Counted from the stretch's first letter, positions 1 through 11,570 are shown. The stretch is 64,000 nt of DNA from Plasmopara viticola (GCA_001695595.3 MBPM02000002.1:682001-746000), one strand, 5' to 3'. Translations and numbers: made by a program. The notes: a model not told the origin generated them from the sequence alone.

Positions 1-59
1 GAATATGCTGTTTGAGTGTGCGTCTCACTTGCAATTAAACCGATGTTCCCAACAGCGTC

Positions 60-546
60 CTAAAAACACAGTGCTTGCTGGTAAAAACGCACAAAAAAGC
101 TCTTTTTAGATGTCCTGACAGATGGCGAGCAAAATAGTCCCAGCAACCGTTTCGCTCGCCGTATGCTTTCGTGCATGTTTACGGTTGTATTTATCAATTT
201 GTCCTGACCAGCCAACATCATACACAGGGCCGAAGCCGCGAAGAGTATGGTCGCTATGACGTTTAACAGAATGAGAACATACCCTACAACGGCCGAGGCC
301 GCCGTACTTTGTCGATATAATGCTTGGCATAATCTACAAAGTTGACTGAGAACTCTGTTAAATTTAGATTAATATTAACGACATGCTTAAATGACTCCCG
401 TAGAAGAGAGAAGTATATGCTTGCAAGTGCTAATTATTATCGAGCAGCGCAAGTCAAATATACTATACTAAATACCTCCTTTTTGCCGCATCTTCACGAT
501 AATAAAGGCATGTTTGCCGTTTATCGAAATCGATGTGACGCCCCAT
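60..546 (-). CDS. possible small membrane protein (two-exon model)
   Basis: I do not recognise this gene. The model is complement(join(60..333,476..546)), 114 codons. Exon 1 starts at an ATG at 546 and ends AAAAGGAG before a GTATTT donor. Exon 2 starts after TTTGTAG at 334, and the phases agree (2 nt plus 1 nt). The exon 2 frame holds one convincing hydrophobic segment of about 28 residues (from AVVGYVLILL to ALCMMLAG), followed by a basic tail ending QQALCF. The 142-nt intron is longer than the 60-90 nt introns elsewhere in the window, so a small middle exon could be missing. In the overlapping frame (106..330) a 74-codon reading frame begins MPSIISTKYG. It resembles the zinc ribbon of ribosomal uS14 only in GRCRVC, and I do not believe it. 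The membrane segment is the main support. Confidence 0.3.
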
Positions 547-626
547 GAAGCTTGAAGTCTCGCTGTAATTTTCAACCACCATCATCGTCGGCACAATTCA
601 GAATGTTGTAACGGCAGCGCTGTCGT

Positions 627-1688
627 TTAAAAGTCGGCAAAGGGATCCTTGCCGTTATAAGCGGGCACTACTGCGTCCTCCATCGAGTCTGGATAGGGAT
701 CAAAATTGGAAGTATCGTTGGCCGTACCGACTCGGGGAATTATCGGTGCGGCACCCTTGCGCGCCAGCAGTTCTTCCCAGTTTACGCCTGCAAAAAACTT
801 GTGCTTCTTAATGTCTTCGACTCCGTTTTTGAGACACCCATATCGTTTCGTAAGGTCAGCTGTGAGCATGCGCTTGATAAGCCCCTTGGCATTCCGGTCG
901 AAAAAACGCGGGAAATTAAGCTTTCCTGACAGAATTTGCTGATAAATGCCCATGGGGTCGTCGTCGCAAAAGGGGGGCTGCCCTGCAAGCATTTCATATA
1001 ACAAGATGCCCAATGTCCACCAATCCACTCCTTTGCCGTGTCCCTTGTTAAGTAACACCTCTGGTGCAATATATTCAGGTGTACCACAAAGTGTGTACGT
1101 TTTAAATGCCACTCGCTTGGCGAACCCAAAATCGGTAATCTTGATATAGCCTTCGCTGTCTAGTAGTAAGTTCTCGGGCTTCAAGTCGCGGTAGATGAAA
1201 TCCTGATTGTGCATGTACTCAAAAATAGCTACTACCTGTGCTGCATAGAACTTGGCCGCATTGTTATCAAACCGTCCAGCCTTTCGTAGGTGTGTGAAGA
1301 ACTCGCCCCCGATAACGTACTCAAGCACCATGTACAAGTACTTTGTATCCTGGTACGTGCCTGCCAAGTTGACAATAAAAGGATGGTCCAGACATAGCAA
1401 GATGGACTTTTCCGAGAGCATGTGCTCAATCTGCTGCAGCCGAATAATTTCAGCCTTTTTTAAAATCTTGATTGCCCAGTACGTATTCGTTGCCTGCCAA
1501 AGACAACCAGCCCACTGTCAGTGATCAAGTCAAACCCAATCGATCGGTACCAAAGCACTCACTTTATGCGTCGCAAAACGCACGCGGCCAAAGGAGCCGG
1601 TCCCTAATGTGACGCCCATATCAAATTGCGCGCCATCGAGCGGAGTTGCAAATTTGTGCGAAGTCTTGACGGCGTTTAAGTCGGCCAT
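627..1688 (-). CDS. cAMP-dependent protein kinase catalytic subunit (AGC kinase)
   Basis: Serine/threonine kinase of the PKA catalytic type. The model is complement(join(627..1493,1563..1688)), 330 residues, with a 69-nt intron (AAA|GTGAGTG to TTGGCAG|GCA). Visible motifs are the glycine loop GTGSFGRV (residues 29-36), the ATP lysine in YWAIKILKK (K51), the catalytic loop YRDLKPEN (D145), DFG (D163), and the activation loop TYTLCGTPEYIAPE with its phosphorylatable Thr. The protein ends in FADF. A terminal F-x-x-F is the PDK1 docking motif of PKA and separates it from AKT or S6K, which extend further. The length is close to the usual 340-350. The frame stays open upstream of the chosen ATG to about 1866 without another ATG, so an N-terminal exon is possible. 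The gene diverges from the glycosyltransferase at 2463. Confidence 0.9.
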
Positions 1689-2462
1689 TGAAGCTGACTT
1701 TTCTGTCTTATCTCTACTCCTGTGTTCAGCGATAAAATCGAATGCGTTGATCCCTTGCGCAAGTGGGGTGTCTGCGTATGGCGAAACTCCAGCGACCTTG
1801 TCACTCGTGTCTTTTTTTGGCGGTGGGGTAAGCCGGTGGTTATTTGCAGCAAGTATTTTTGTTTAGCTCGACGCTTCGTTTCCCTCTGCCACCTCGCAAC
1901 CAGCACGACAGGAATAACAATAGAGCAACAAGGGTGTCCAGTCGAACCTTGGTAAAACCGTCATTCACACACGAAAAGCCGCAAGCATAATTACAGAAGA
2001 AAAGCGAAGGATACGTCGGGACGTCTAAAAACTTGGTTTATTTATTAATTAGCGGATAGACTCACATTTTCTTAGACATGGTGGTATGTGCGTTACATAA
2101 CAAGCTGTAAAAACCAATTCGAAGATCACCACAAATTCCAATTTTATCGTGATTTGTGTATCGAGTGTAAGGGCAAATTGTCTTTTAGGTACTTTTGGGA
2201 TCGTACTGGTATTAGCATATATAGTATAAAGTGGTACTTGCTTCAACAAAAGCTCTTCGCATTCAAGCAGTCTTGTGTGTCAGTGTCACTTGCCACAAAA
2301 CGAACTGAAGCTTTGTGGATGTAGAAGCTTGCCGAACAGGCGCGGAAAATGAACGGAAAGGCTTCGACTAGTTAATGACACCAAATTAAGTTGCGCGAAG
2401 GTCAACACTACGTGGCCCACATTATATACGTTAAAAGCACAACGGACAATTCATTCTCCGCG
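1689..2462. other. intergenic, shared 5' region of divergent genes
   Basis: This region lies between the starts of the PKA gene (minus) and the glycosyltransferase gene (plus), so it holds both promoters. The PKA reading frame is open and Pro/Ser-rich from about 1866 down to 1688, and could encode an N-terminal extension if an upstream exon exists. The part from 1990 to 2340 is AT-rich and I see no gene there. Confidence 0.5.
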
Positions 2463-4184
2463 ATGATCAGCCCGCCCGCGGCTGTCGCTAGACTCTCGCG
2501 GAGGCAACGGCATCTCTTTTTCTTGTTTCTCAGCGCTTTATTTAATGTATACTGTGCAGCACAATCGCCGCACATAACCTCTGCGACGTTTGTGCCCGAG
2601 AGCGTCGTAGAGCCTGACGAAGGCGCGTTTGCCACTATCATGTATGACTTTAGTGAAGATAGCGAGGCATTGCTGCTGGCTACTCGTGTGCTGATGCGGA
2701 GTATTAAAGAATCCAACACTAGGTATCGACGGATGGTGATTGTGCCGCAGGATGGACTACAAGTGAGTAGCGAGCGGGCGCTTAAGGGGGACGACCCGGA
2801 CTTAGAAATCGTGCGGACCAACATCCCAAACGTGTTTGCGCACATGCCGCTGACTGATTATCGCTCACAATTGCTGCACATGCGCAACAAGCTTGTTATT
2901 TGGGACAATCCAGAAATCTCATCGCTCAAGCGCGTGGTTTATCTAGACCCCGAGAACTTGGTATTGCGAAATCTGGACGAGATTTTCGCTTGTCATCAGT
3001 TTTGCGCTGTAGACAATGGTCAGTCCGTCGTGTACTCAAACGGGCTTCTCGTCATTTCCCCCGATAGTATTGCAGCGAGAAATTTATATTCGGATGCCAT
3101 CGACAGTTTCCTTATCACTGGCCGCGAGTACAACTACATTGGCATTATACAAGGCTTCATGCCTGGCCTTTTTGAGGCCTTCGAAGAGAGCCCGTTATTT
3201 TATTCCGGATGGGATGGAGATATTAACGGAGAGAAACGTAACTTTGCGGCGGATGATGGCGATGACGCGGTGGAATCTGTCGATTCGTCTGTCGTTCACC
3301 GCTTACCGTTCTACTACAGCATTAATCACATGGTCTTTTACGAACGCATGAATTGGGACTTGTATAAATGTAATGACAAAAATTTAGCCACTGGGAAGAT
3401 CCCTGGGCCGTTGCTGAGTTACAAGTATAGCGGTGCTTTTGTCAAACCGTGGTTCTGGCTGCCGTACGTATACTTCCAGGTGTTTTGGTATTGGCAGGAG
3501 GTGCGTGCACGACTGGGAGAAGACTTTTTTGGCTATTTTCTGAGCAAATTAGTGTCATTTTTAGTGATATTCGTCTTCATTTGGTTCGCGTACATTTCCA
3601 TTTGTCTAAAGTTGTTTGTTGAGTCAAACGGGCGACCGCGCCGCTTGTCATGCTGGAAATTACCAACTTCTGGTAATGCAAAGCCACTTTCCATTGATGT
3701 GTTTAATTCGCGAGCGGTGCGTCGAGCTTGCCAGTTTTCGTGCAGTGCGTTGTATGCCGTAGCATCGACGCCGCTGCTGTCAAGCATATTTATCGTCGTT
3801 GTGCTCACGTATTGTAGCATTCAAGTGATCCCGATTACGATGCAACCTACCTATGCTGGAAGATTGTGGCTTATAGTGCATGATCTGATGCTGACCACAT
3901 TGTTGTTAGTATTTGCGGTCGCACACACATTGCGTACTGCACAGTGGAAGAAAGAAGACGTGCCTGCGACCTCAGATTTGCTTTTGGGTGGCATCTGGTG
4001 GTGTGTCAAGAAGCTTCCGTTGCTGGTGCTGGCGCAGCTCCAGCTACTGTACATGATTGGCCGCACGGATTGGTTTCAAAACCCCGTGCTGCGGCCTGTG
4101 ATGACCATTTTGTTCCTCGCAATTGTTTTTTGCGTGGAAGGTCGCATTCTTGTTGTCGAAATGCACCGAATTACGCAAAAGTGA
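2463..4184 (+). CDS. GT8-family glycosyltransferase with C-terminal membrane segments (PGSIP/glycogenin-like)
   Basis: The product is 573 residues and intron-less. The first ATG of the open frame is at 2463, and it begins a plausible signal peptide (basic start RLSRRQR, hydrophobic run FFLFLSALFNVY, then CAAQS). The luminal part matches glycosyltransferase family 8: FATIMYD at the start of the nucleotide-binding fold, then YLDPENLVLRNLDEIF where family members usually have YLDADTLVLxNxDELF, then FNAG-like NGLLVISPD and a histidine-containing YYSINHMVFY. The metal-binding DxD reads D-P-E here, an unusual change. The C-terminal 200 residues hold about five hydrophobic segments (around residues 360-385, 430-455, 465-490, 515-535, 545-565). 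This is the layout of plant PGSIP6/8-type inositol or glucuronosyl transferases, so a Golgi or ER location is likely. The exact donor sugar cannot be read from the sequence. Confidence 0.75.
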   Translation: MISPPAAVARLSRRQRHLFFLFLSALFNVYCAAQSPHITSATFVPESVVEPDEGAFATIMYDFSEDSEALLLATRVLMRSIKESNTRYRRMVIVPQDGLQVSSERALKGDDPDLEIVRTNIPNVFAHMPLTDYRSQLLHMRNKLVIWDNPEISSLKRVVYLDPENLVLRNLDEIFACHQFCAVDNGQSVVYSNGLLVISPDSIAARNLYSDAIDSFLITGREYNYIGIIQGFMPGLFEAFEESPLFYSGWDGDINGEKRNFAADDGDDAVESVDSSVVHRLPFYYSINHMVFYERMNWDLYKCNDKNLATGKIPGPLLSYKYSGAFVKPWFWLPYVYFQVFWYWQEVRARLGEDFFGYFLSKLVSFLVIFVFIWFAYISICLKLFVESNGRPRRLSCWKLPTSGNAKPLSIDVFNSRAVRRACQFSCSALYAVASTPLLSSIFIVVVLTYCSIQVIPITMQPTYAGRLWLIVHDLMLTTLLLVFAVAHTLRTAQWKKEDVPATSDLLLGGIWWCVKKLPLLVLAQLQLLYMIGRTDWFQNPVLRPVMTILFLAIVFCVEGRILVVEMHRITQK

Positions 4185-4328
4185 TCGTCGCTGATGACTG
4201 ATAGATGCCAGGCGAACTTTCAGGAACAAAAGACCTAGCTGCCGGTAGTGGGAACGAGCGGTGCGTATGTGACGACACCACAAATCATTAGAAATGGATA
4301 TTAATTAAAGCACACAAATGATAGTCAG

Positions 4329-4793
4329 CTAGTAGTCCGAGCGGCGTTTCTTCTATAAGATAGATATACAATAGACGTATCCAAACACCACACACAATGT
4401 TGTCGTCAGTAAATGAAAAAAGTGACATCCCGCGTCCTGCTTGTTTCCACACACCTGACTGACCTGGAGTTCCTGAGTCGACAGGGGTTGCTTGCCACCA
4501 GTGTATGTACGTTCCTGAGACGATTTATTACTTTCAGCTGCTTCTTTGCGTAAATCTTTGACAACTGCAGCCAGTGCCTCTGGATTGACACCTTTCTGAA
4601 TGAGCGCCATGAGGATCGCAAGCGTGTCGCGGTCGAGACCAGTGTTGAGCAGGCGGGAGAGCTCATACACGGCTACGCAATAATATTGAGGAGGAAGAAG
4701 TTGTCTTTTCAAGTATAAAAGAAGCTACAAGCACAAAAGGCCCAACGTACTTTCCATGACTTCCGCGCGCGACGCGGTGATGCCGTCACTCAT
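4329..4793 (-). CDS. MZT1: mitotic-spindle organizing protein 1 (MOZART1)
   Basis: Small subunit of gamma-tubulin complexes that helps recruit and activate them at microtubule-organising centres. The model is complement(join(4329..4352,4464..4672,4751..4793)), 91 residues. The diagnostic core is [18 protein letters not shown] followed by [18 protein letters not shown], nearly identical to the human and plant pattern. Exon 1 ([14 protein letters not shown]) joins in phase 1 over a 78-nt intron. A second intron follows TQELQ at the donor CAG|GTCAGT and the last exon encodes KKRRSDY. Without this last intron the frame runs on through 36 unlikely hydrophobic residues. Lengths of 80-110 residues are normal for the family. 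The gene is convergent with the preceding glycosyltransferase. Confidence 0.88.
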
Positions 4794-4914
4794 ACTTGAA
4801 AAGGCAACCACTGACGGAAACTATAGTCAAAATATGACGTTACTGTTTACAATTTTTTAAATGAGGTCTATTGATTCCGTCGTCTCACGATATTGGTACT
4901 ATAAGCATAATTTT

Positions 4915-6597
4915 CTAATTGGTCTCGTGAGTGTAACCCCGGGCGATGCCGGCGTTGCCCTCTACAGCAGAGTGTGCAGACGTCATACCAATGCGTGGAT
5001 CCAATCCCTGATACTCTCTTGTAGCAAGGTAGTTTGCAGCCACACTGTGATAGGTCGTAAGCTCTGTACGTTCATTCTTGACCTGCAATGCGTTGGACGC
5101 ATGTGGCTCCTCACATGTGGTGAGGGCAAACGTAGTTGGTGTGTGTTTGAGGACCGTCGAGTGCGAAGCACTTGTATACGTCCCCGACAACAGGGAGAAG
5201 AATGGTTTGTGGGCCTCCGCATCGTCGGGTCCTACTTGCTCCATGTTGTGAAGTGTGCGATCTAGTGCAGGTATTACTTCGCTAAAATCCGTCTTGTAAT
5301 CTCCATTCCACTCCTCGGAAGGTGAGAGAGCAACGTGGAGCTCGTATGGTGTCACAATGGGCTTGTAATACTCCTTGCTGTCCATAAGCGTATTTTGTTG
5401 GCATGCCACAAGCACAAAGGCATCGATTTCGGCGTAATTTGCGAGTTTAGGCACGTTCACCTTTCCTACCACGAACAAATACGACTTGCGTCCACTCCTA
5501 CAATTTGCACCCCAATTGTCAGTATCCGAATAGGTGAACGAATGCAATGCGCATCGCATACCTTTTAATTAACTTTTGTAGTCCATGCACCACGTCCAGA
5601 TACTTGTTGACACCGAGCGTGCCCATTAAAATACCAAACACCTGCGCTTCCTTGGCTTGTTGAACAAAAAAGAATCTGCAGGCATTAAAAAGTAATTGAA
5701 CATTAGTTTGTAAAATCTAGTGAGGGTTAACAACCAATACGACCGTCTCATAAGTGCACGATTCACACTAGCGCCTTCCTTGCGAGTAAACTTTGTCGTT
5801 GGCGTGTACGAGAAGCAGTCCACAGTGCTATACCGCATCAAGATGTTGGTAAGATGTGCCGATTCTGCTCCAATGTAGAGAAATGCACAAGTTTGAGGGG
5901 CAATGTCAACATTTGCAGCATCCACGACAATCTCCTGTCCACTAATGGTAAATGTTGTGTATAACCCTTTTTCAACGTCCGATACAGCATTTTGCACAGT
6001 TGTCGGGTCATAGAATGTCTTCATGGAACCGAACACGAGCTTCCGATCACCATGTTTTTCTTTTAACCCTTTAAAAATAACACGACTAGCATGATGATAG
6101 CGAGCTTCATAGAGCAAAATCAGTGTCTTCGTTGCGTCAATTGCAGCAACTCGCTCACTCAACTGTTCTACACAATTGTCGACGTCGATTGAAGCATTGC
6201 CAAACACGTAAATCACTGGAATTTTGGTCGTCGCACTCAGACACGTCCGTCCGTAGTGTACAATGCAGTCGGCTACCAGATGCTGCGCTGCGACTTCGTC
6301 CACACAGCAACTGCCATACGAGGTATCGCCAAGCACAAACACGCGCTCCCATTGACCAACTAGATCATTCTTAAGCTCCTGTTGCACCCGCGACGCGTCT
6401 GGTAACAGCGAGTCTGGAAACTGCAGCGCAATTTTCGTATACCCACCCAGTTGGATTTGCTTAACTGTGCGTGAAATGTCATAATAGACACGAAGGTCAC
6501 ACTTCGCATCACGTACATCGTCACTCTCTTGTACTTGCACCTGCATCTCAATAGCCCGCGAGCCATTGTCGCTCTCAAAGGCCAAGGCCACGGTCAT
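4915..6597 (-). CDS. DPH2: diphthamide biosynthesis protein 2
   Basis: DPH2 partners with DPH1 in the first step of making diphthamide, the modified histidine of elongation factor 2, in the cytosol. The model is complement(join(4915..5497,5562..5675,5744..6597)), 516 residues, with introns of 64 and 68 nt in consistent phase. Family motifs are ALQFPDSLLPDA near residue 60, LGDTSYGSCCVDEVAAQH with its cysteines, IVHYGRTCLS, then LMRRFFFVQQAKEAQVFGIL across intron 1, LMGTLGVNKYL, GRKSYLFVVGKVNVPKLANY, and VACQQNTLMDSKEYYKPIV. The C-terminus has REYQGLDPR and ends RGYTHETN, typical of the family. The chosen start is the first ATG of the frame at 6597. DPH2 of other species is 490-550 residues, so the gene looks complete. 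Confidence 0.92.
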
Positions 6598-6773
6598 GAT
6601 AGGTAGTCAAAGTTACTGGTAAGTGGGCATGGCTGTCTTAATCCTAGCTTTTAATGCTTAATGACGTTGCATCATCGTTCTAAACTTTAGCAATCTCTTT
6701 TGGAACCACTACAAAAATGATACATTTTGAACCACATAAATATGTAATTTACCAGAAGATTTATTAATTGTTC

Positions 6774-8538
6774 CTATATATTGGACGACCTCCCCGTCGT
6801 GCGCTGACGGAGAGAGGTCTTGGTACTGTGCTCGTCGTCTAGCGAGTTCACTAACTTCTTGAGCTCTTTATCTTTCATGTACTCACGCTTAATTAGTTTG
6901 CCCATCGTCTCGCCAGCCTTTAGACCCTCGCCAGCTTCCTTGAGCATTTCATTTAGGACCTGGCGGCCATAACCTTCGCCCGTCACAGGGCCACTGCTAC
7001 CGAATCCGACCGCCAGCGTCAGCTTCATCTTGGGCAGTGACAGCACTACCTCACGCTCATCAATGGAGGACACTGTCGCGCCTTCTGCCAAGTCCTCCGT
7101 CACACTGCCATAATACAATGCTAACTGACGCGCTCCATCAAAGCACTCCTCGTTCACAAAAGCAATAAGATTTGTACGGGCCTCAGCATCCAAGTACGGC
7201 ACAAACGAATTGTTCTTCCGGTTCAAGTACAGCGTGATCAATAAAAACGTGTTGGTGATTTGAAGCATGAGTGAGCTCATTGTCGTCGACGGATAACTGC
7301 TAAAAGCGTATTCGTTATTCAATAGCGTTGCCATCTTGAGCAACAACGGCAGATCCGAGCACCACAGCAAATACGGCAGCGTCGGGTAATACCATGAATA
7401 AAATTGATAATGCAATGTGCGTGAAAAGACAATGCCCGTGAAACTCATCACAAATAGCGACGTCACGACAATCTCGCTCTGGATCGGAAACGGTTCGTAG
7501 ATCGCACACGGCTTCATCATGACAGCACGGAAGGTACCAATAATATTAAAATGCTTGTCAAGAAATAGCCCCATAAAAAAGAGGTGGCTAAGTAACAAAA
7601 AGATTGCAAATTCACCCGATACGAACGTCCCTTCATCCAAGAACTTCCAATTTACCGTCCACTTGAAGGTAAACACGCGACTAAGCTCGAATGCTTTGTT
7701 GACGTAGTTCCACCAATTGTGTTTCAAAAACGGATAAGCCAGGGCTATCTGGATCGCGGCACAAATAAGGAGGTACCAGGCAGTACGCAAGATACCGCAC
7801 GACTGGAGGAGCAGAAAGAAAAGTGCCGGTGCAAACAGCAACACGTTCATCTTGATCGACACAGCAAGACTGAAGAACACACAGCCCCATCGCCAGCGCT
7901 GGCGAGCAAATAGGTACACGGCGATAAACAATAACATCATTGCCACACCATCATTGAACATGCGCAGTATAAAGATCGAATGCAAGCGTTTCGAGATACA
8001 TAAAAACACCGTCGCCCACGGCGGCAAGACTCGAGCGCGATAGTAGATGGCGAGTACTGTAGCGATCATGATGAGGTAAAAGCCCAAAAAGATAAACTGT
8101 GCTCGTTGGAGATTCTGACCATTATCCGTCACCGAATGTAGAAATGAAAAGACATAGAGAAAGCCAGCGGGATAAACGAGAGGGCCCGTGTCGCCGCGGA
8201 TCTGCATGTAGTCGCGCTCTCCAGCTTTAAACAATTCTACCTGTTGCATGTAGGTGGACCAGTCAATTTCTGTATCTGCATGCAACGATATACATGAGTT
8301 AGCTTTATTAAAGAATGCATCAAGTTGTAGACGTACAAGGCACTTTTTGGATAATAACGTAGCCGACGCAGGCCTCGACGATCAGTAGGCAACAGGCCAG
8401 CTGCGGAAAGTAGCGATAGCTCCACATCAGGTCGTAAAGGAAGGAGAGCACACGACTGTGCATGAGCGTCGTCTTGACATCTTTATCAATGCGCGTCGCG
8501 CGCTTGATCGGGGTCGTCGACGTCTTCTTGCGCGCCAT
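6774..8538 (-). CDS. ALG3: ALG3 alpha-1,3-mannosyltransferase with fused C-terminal domain
   Basis: ALG3 adds the first dolichol-P-mannose-derived mannose to Man5GlcNAc2-PP-dolichol in the ER lumen (GT58). The model is complement(join(6774..8275,8337..8538)), 567 residues. Exon 1 ends in KVP and the 61-nt intron splits the Tyr of YTEIDW. Family motifs include YTEIDWSTYMQQV, RGDTGPLVYPAGF, LHSIFILRMFNDGVAM, FFSLAVSIKMNVLLFAP, WTVNWKFL and FSRTLHYQFYSWYYPTLPY. Many transmembrane segments are evident. ALG3 is normally about 440 residues. Here the same uninterrupted frame continues for about 130 hydrophilic residues (from PYLDAEARTNL), resembling a DUF2470-type fold (an N-EECFDGARQLALYYG stretch, a SIDER strand, then RQVLNEMLKEA). 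An earlier in-frame ATG at 8559 would add seven residues. Confidence 0.9.
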
Positions 8539-8685
8539 GCAGGCCGATGCAATTGACAATAGTGCTCGCTGCAGTCCACGTGGAGGTCGAAGTTTAACTT
8601 GTCATTTTCTTTAGTTATAATCTAGCCAATTTTAACGAAAGAGAACGTGAAAATAAGCTAAAAGCTGACTGTTTCTGTTTGAAAT

Positions 8686-8845
8686 TGTTGATACGACGCA
8701 AATGATTACGATTGCAAAGAATACCGGTAGACTACCGGTTTTGGTACCGGTCCAGTATCGGTTATGACTTCCTCAGCGGCTTCAAGAGCATAGCGAACTA
8801 AGGGGTCCTTAATACATTGACTTACAACTTGCCTTCTAATCAATA
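8686..8845 (+). repeat. 5' LTR of a copia element
   Basis: About 160 bp, beginning TGTTG and ending CAATA (an imperfect TGTTG/CAACA terminus). It is homologous, with indels, to the inverted copy at 13376-13608: both contain CGGTTTTGGTAC, GGTCCAG-ATCGGTTATGAC, and TAATACATT. The five bases just before it, GAAAT (8681-8685), recur immediately outside the other LTR, as a target-site duplication would. Confidence 0.7.
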
Positions 8846-11570
8846 GGTTAATAGCCGCAACCAACTTTCAACTTCAGGCCCGACGCAACGATGTCTGCGA
8901 AGCGCACTAATTTTGTCCAAGGTACCAACGACTACTTCCACTAGGAGTTCGCCATGCAGAAGACGCTGGCGAGATAGGGTCTGCTGGCGCACATTCAGGC
9001 TGTCAAATCTGAGCCCTAGATGACTAAATCGTGGGTGCTTACTGACACGAAGGCGATGGGATTACCGCTCGAGGAGTGGCGACTGAGCATCACACAGAGA
9101 TTCGGTCGGTTACGACGGCGATCACGGCTTGAAACACGCCCGAGATTTTTCTATTTCCGCTCGACGTTGCACAATCGAGTTTAATTACTCGTCATCTTCA
9201 TAAATTGAAGATAGACTCGGGTGAAAATGGCGAAGCATCTGCACGGCTTTGATGAGCTCATTGTAGGACTTCAAACGTTGGGAGACCCGCTCGATGAGGC
9301 TCGTCAGCTAGTGATTCTGCTGAGCAGCCTGCCCTCGAAGTATGTACTGATTTCGTCAATTGTGGAGATTTTCAAGGCTGTCACGCTCATTTGAGTCAAG
9401 AAAAAATTGCTAATTTACGTGCGGCAGGAGAAGAAGGAATACACGGAGCGCGGGTTTAAGGATAACCAAGGCAATGCTCGAAAAGGGAGCGGTCCGCGAA
9501 GGAAATGATGGATTCAATTGCAAGTGTTTCAAGTGTGGTCAAGTCGAACATCTAGAGCCGAATTGCTCGAAACGACACGGCGCTGAGGAAGACGAGGCTG
9601 TGTTCGCTGCAGGTGAAGGACGATGCGCTGGCTGGCTTACCGACAGCGGTGCTAAGTCGCACATGACACCTCATCAAAGTGATCTATTGATTACGAGGCT
9701 ATAAATTCTTGCCCAAAACTTATCATCGCAGACAGCTAGAAATCACAAGTGTGACGGTGAAGGTGACGTATTAAAATGGCGTAAGGACCAAGATGACAGA
9801 GGATCTCCATATTTCAGGGATTGACATATGCTTACTGTCAATTAATGAATTGGTAGAATGTGGCATGAAGGTGAAGTTCTAAGGGAAAGAAGGACGGCAA
9901 CGGGCTGTGAACAAGACGATGCTTGATTTGTGGATTACGCAGGGATTACTAGTAAGTGGAAGCTTTGGCATGCCAACTTAGCACGTCTTGGTGAAGAAAG
10001 GCTGGCCAAGACTCAGCGTGTCACGATTGGCGTACCAGCTGTGAAGCAAGCCACTACAAAACTTCAAGGTGCGTATTTGAGAGGAAAGAAGAGAGTCCAG
10101 TCTTTCCCGTCACGATCGCCTATGAATGTATCGTGTGTATTGGATCGCGTACACACAGATGTGATGAGATGAAAACGGTCTCAAAAATTGATGCACGATA
10201 TGTGCTAACGTTTGTCGATGACTTTACGCGTTTGTGATAGCTTATTTCATGAAGCACAAGGGTGAAGTGGCATCCAAGCTAAGTAGATTTAAGGCGTTTT
10301 ATAAGAACTTATGAGGCGGACGACTGAAAAAATGCTTTCTACCAGTTAAAGGAACGGAGATTGTGAACAAGAATGTGAGCAAGATCTATGTCAGGAGTGA
10401 TTTCATGCATCAGCGCACCGCGCCTTACTTCCCTCGACAAAACGAAGTGGCCGAGCGAAAATTTGCACGATCATCGAGAAGCCTCGAAGCATGCTGCACT
10501 ACAAAGGGGTGTCTATCAAATGGCGGGCAGAAGCAGTCAGCACGGCGGTGTATCTTATTAATCGATCTACCCACACATCAAGTAAGGATTTAGGCCCTTT
10601 GACTTGGGCTTCAAGCAAAAGCCGGAGCTTGGCACTTGTGTGCCTTTCATTCACGCAGCTACGCTCATATTGACGTCAAGAGGAAAAAACTTGAGCTAAA
10701 GAGTCTCCGGTGTATGTTTCTTGGATATGCAGAGAGCACGAAAGGGTATCGTGTATTCGACCTGGAGTGTGCGATCTATACGGGTGAAGTGGACGGCATA
10801 TACTCCACAGCTCCATCACAGCATGACAAGGTGACCCATGTAGCCAAGGAAGGCAATGAATTTGTCAAGTTTGGTAAGCAAAAGCAAGATGCAGAGGAAT
10901 TGCATATGTGAGACGTTGGGAGCCATGCCTCGGATGTAGAGATGAACGAACGTGAAACCAACAAAGGAATATCATGCTTTGGCTATCTGTCCGGCAACAA
11001 CAGAATTGGAGCTGGAACGATACCAGCCGCCTTCTCGTGCGTTAAAAGAGGACGGAATGATGTTCCAACCTGAGCCAAAATGGACTAGGCGGTTTAACGA
11101 GCTTATTTTTTTCTCGAGGATGGTGTAAGCGATGTCGAAGAGTAGAATGGACAAGAAGACGACGACCAGCAAGGTGCAAAGCGCGCAAGGATTGATGACA
11201 AAGGGTCCACAGCTGAAGCGGTACTGACTTATGCTGCGAGTGTCGGCGACGCGGATGATAATTCGAACACATATCAGGAAGCCATGAACAGTGATGACGC
11301 CGAAAAGTAAGGGAAAGCAGAGCTCAGGGCCTACGCCGCAAACAGTTTAATCACAAAAGTGCTAAGGCAAATGGACGTTGAGCCAATTAATTACATATGA
11401 GTGTTTGCAAAGAAGCGCAATGAGCATGAACAAGTAATACGCTGCAAGGTCCGTCTTGTCGCAAAAGGCTTTAAGCAAAAGTTTTGGCGAGTTCTTCGTT
11501 GAGACGTACTCGCTAGTGACAAATATAAACTCTTACAGGGCTGTGCTGGCTTCTGTATTGTTATCGTACT
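8846..11570 (+). mobile_element. degenerate Ty1/copia retrotransposon, 5' part (gag, protease, integrase, start of RT)
   Basis: This is a decayed copia-type polyprotein reading left to right with many stops and frameshifts. In order: a gag start near 8891 (SAKRTNFVQG), a CCHC zinc knuckle CFKCGQVEHLEPNC near 9515-9560, the protease motif WLTDSGAKSHMT near 9633, GAG-pre-integrase LWHANLARLGEERLAKT near 9963, integrase DRVHTDVM and YVLTFVDDFTR near 10145-10230, APYFPRQNEVAERK near 10418-10460, and the RT beginning RCKVRLVAKGFKQKF near 11440 and ETYSLVTNINSYRAVLAS near 11505. It stops in the RT near 11560 and no 3' LTR follows. The missing RT, RNase H and LTR are found inverted at 13376-14570. 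Not functional. Confidence 0.8.

Noticed and set aside
106..330. 74-codon minus-strand frame with GRCRVC, like ribosomal protein uS14/S29
   Set aside because: Only six residues resemble the zinc ribbon, and the rest does not. The overlapping frame with a membrane segment is more protein-like.
4353..4463. Read-through C-terminus of MZT1 (36 residues ending YCISIL)
   Set aside because: A clear CAG|GTCAGT donor and a TATAG acceptor give a short basic end instead, more in keeping with the family.
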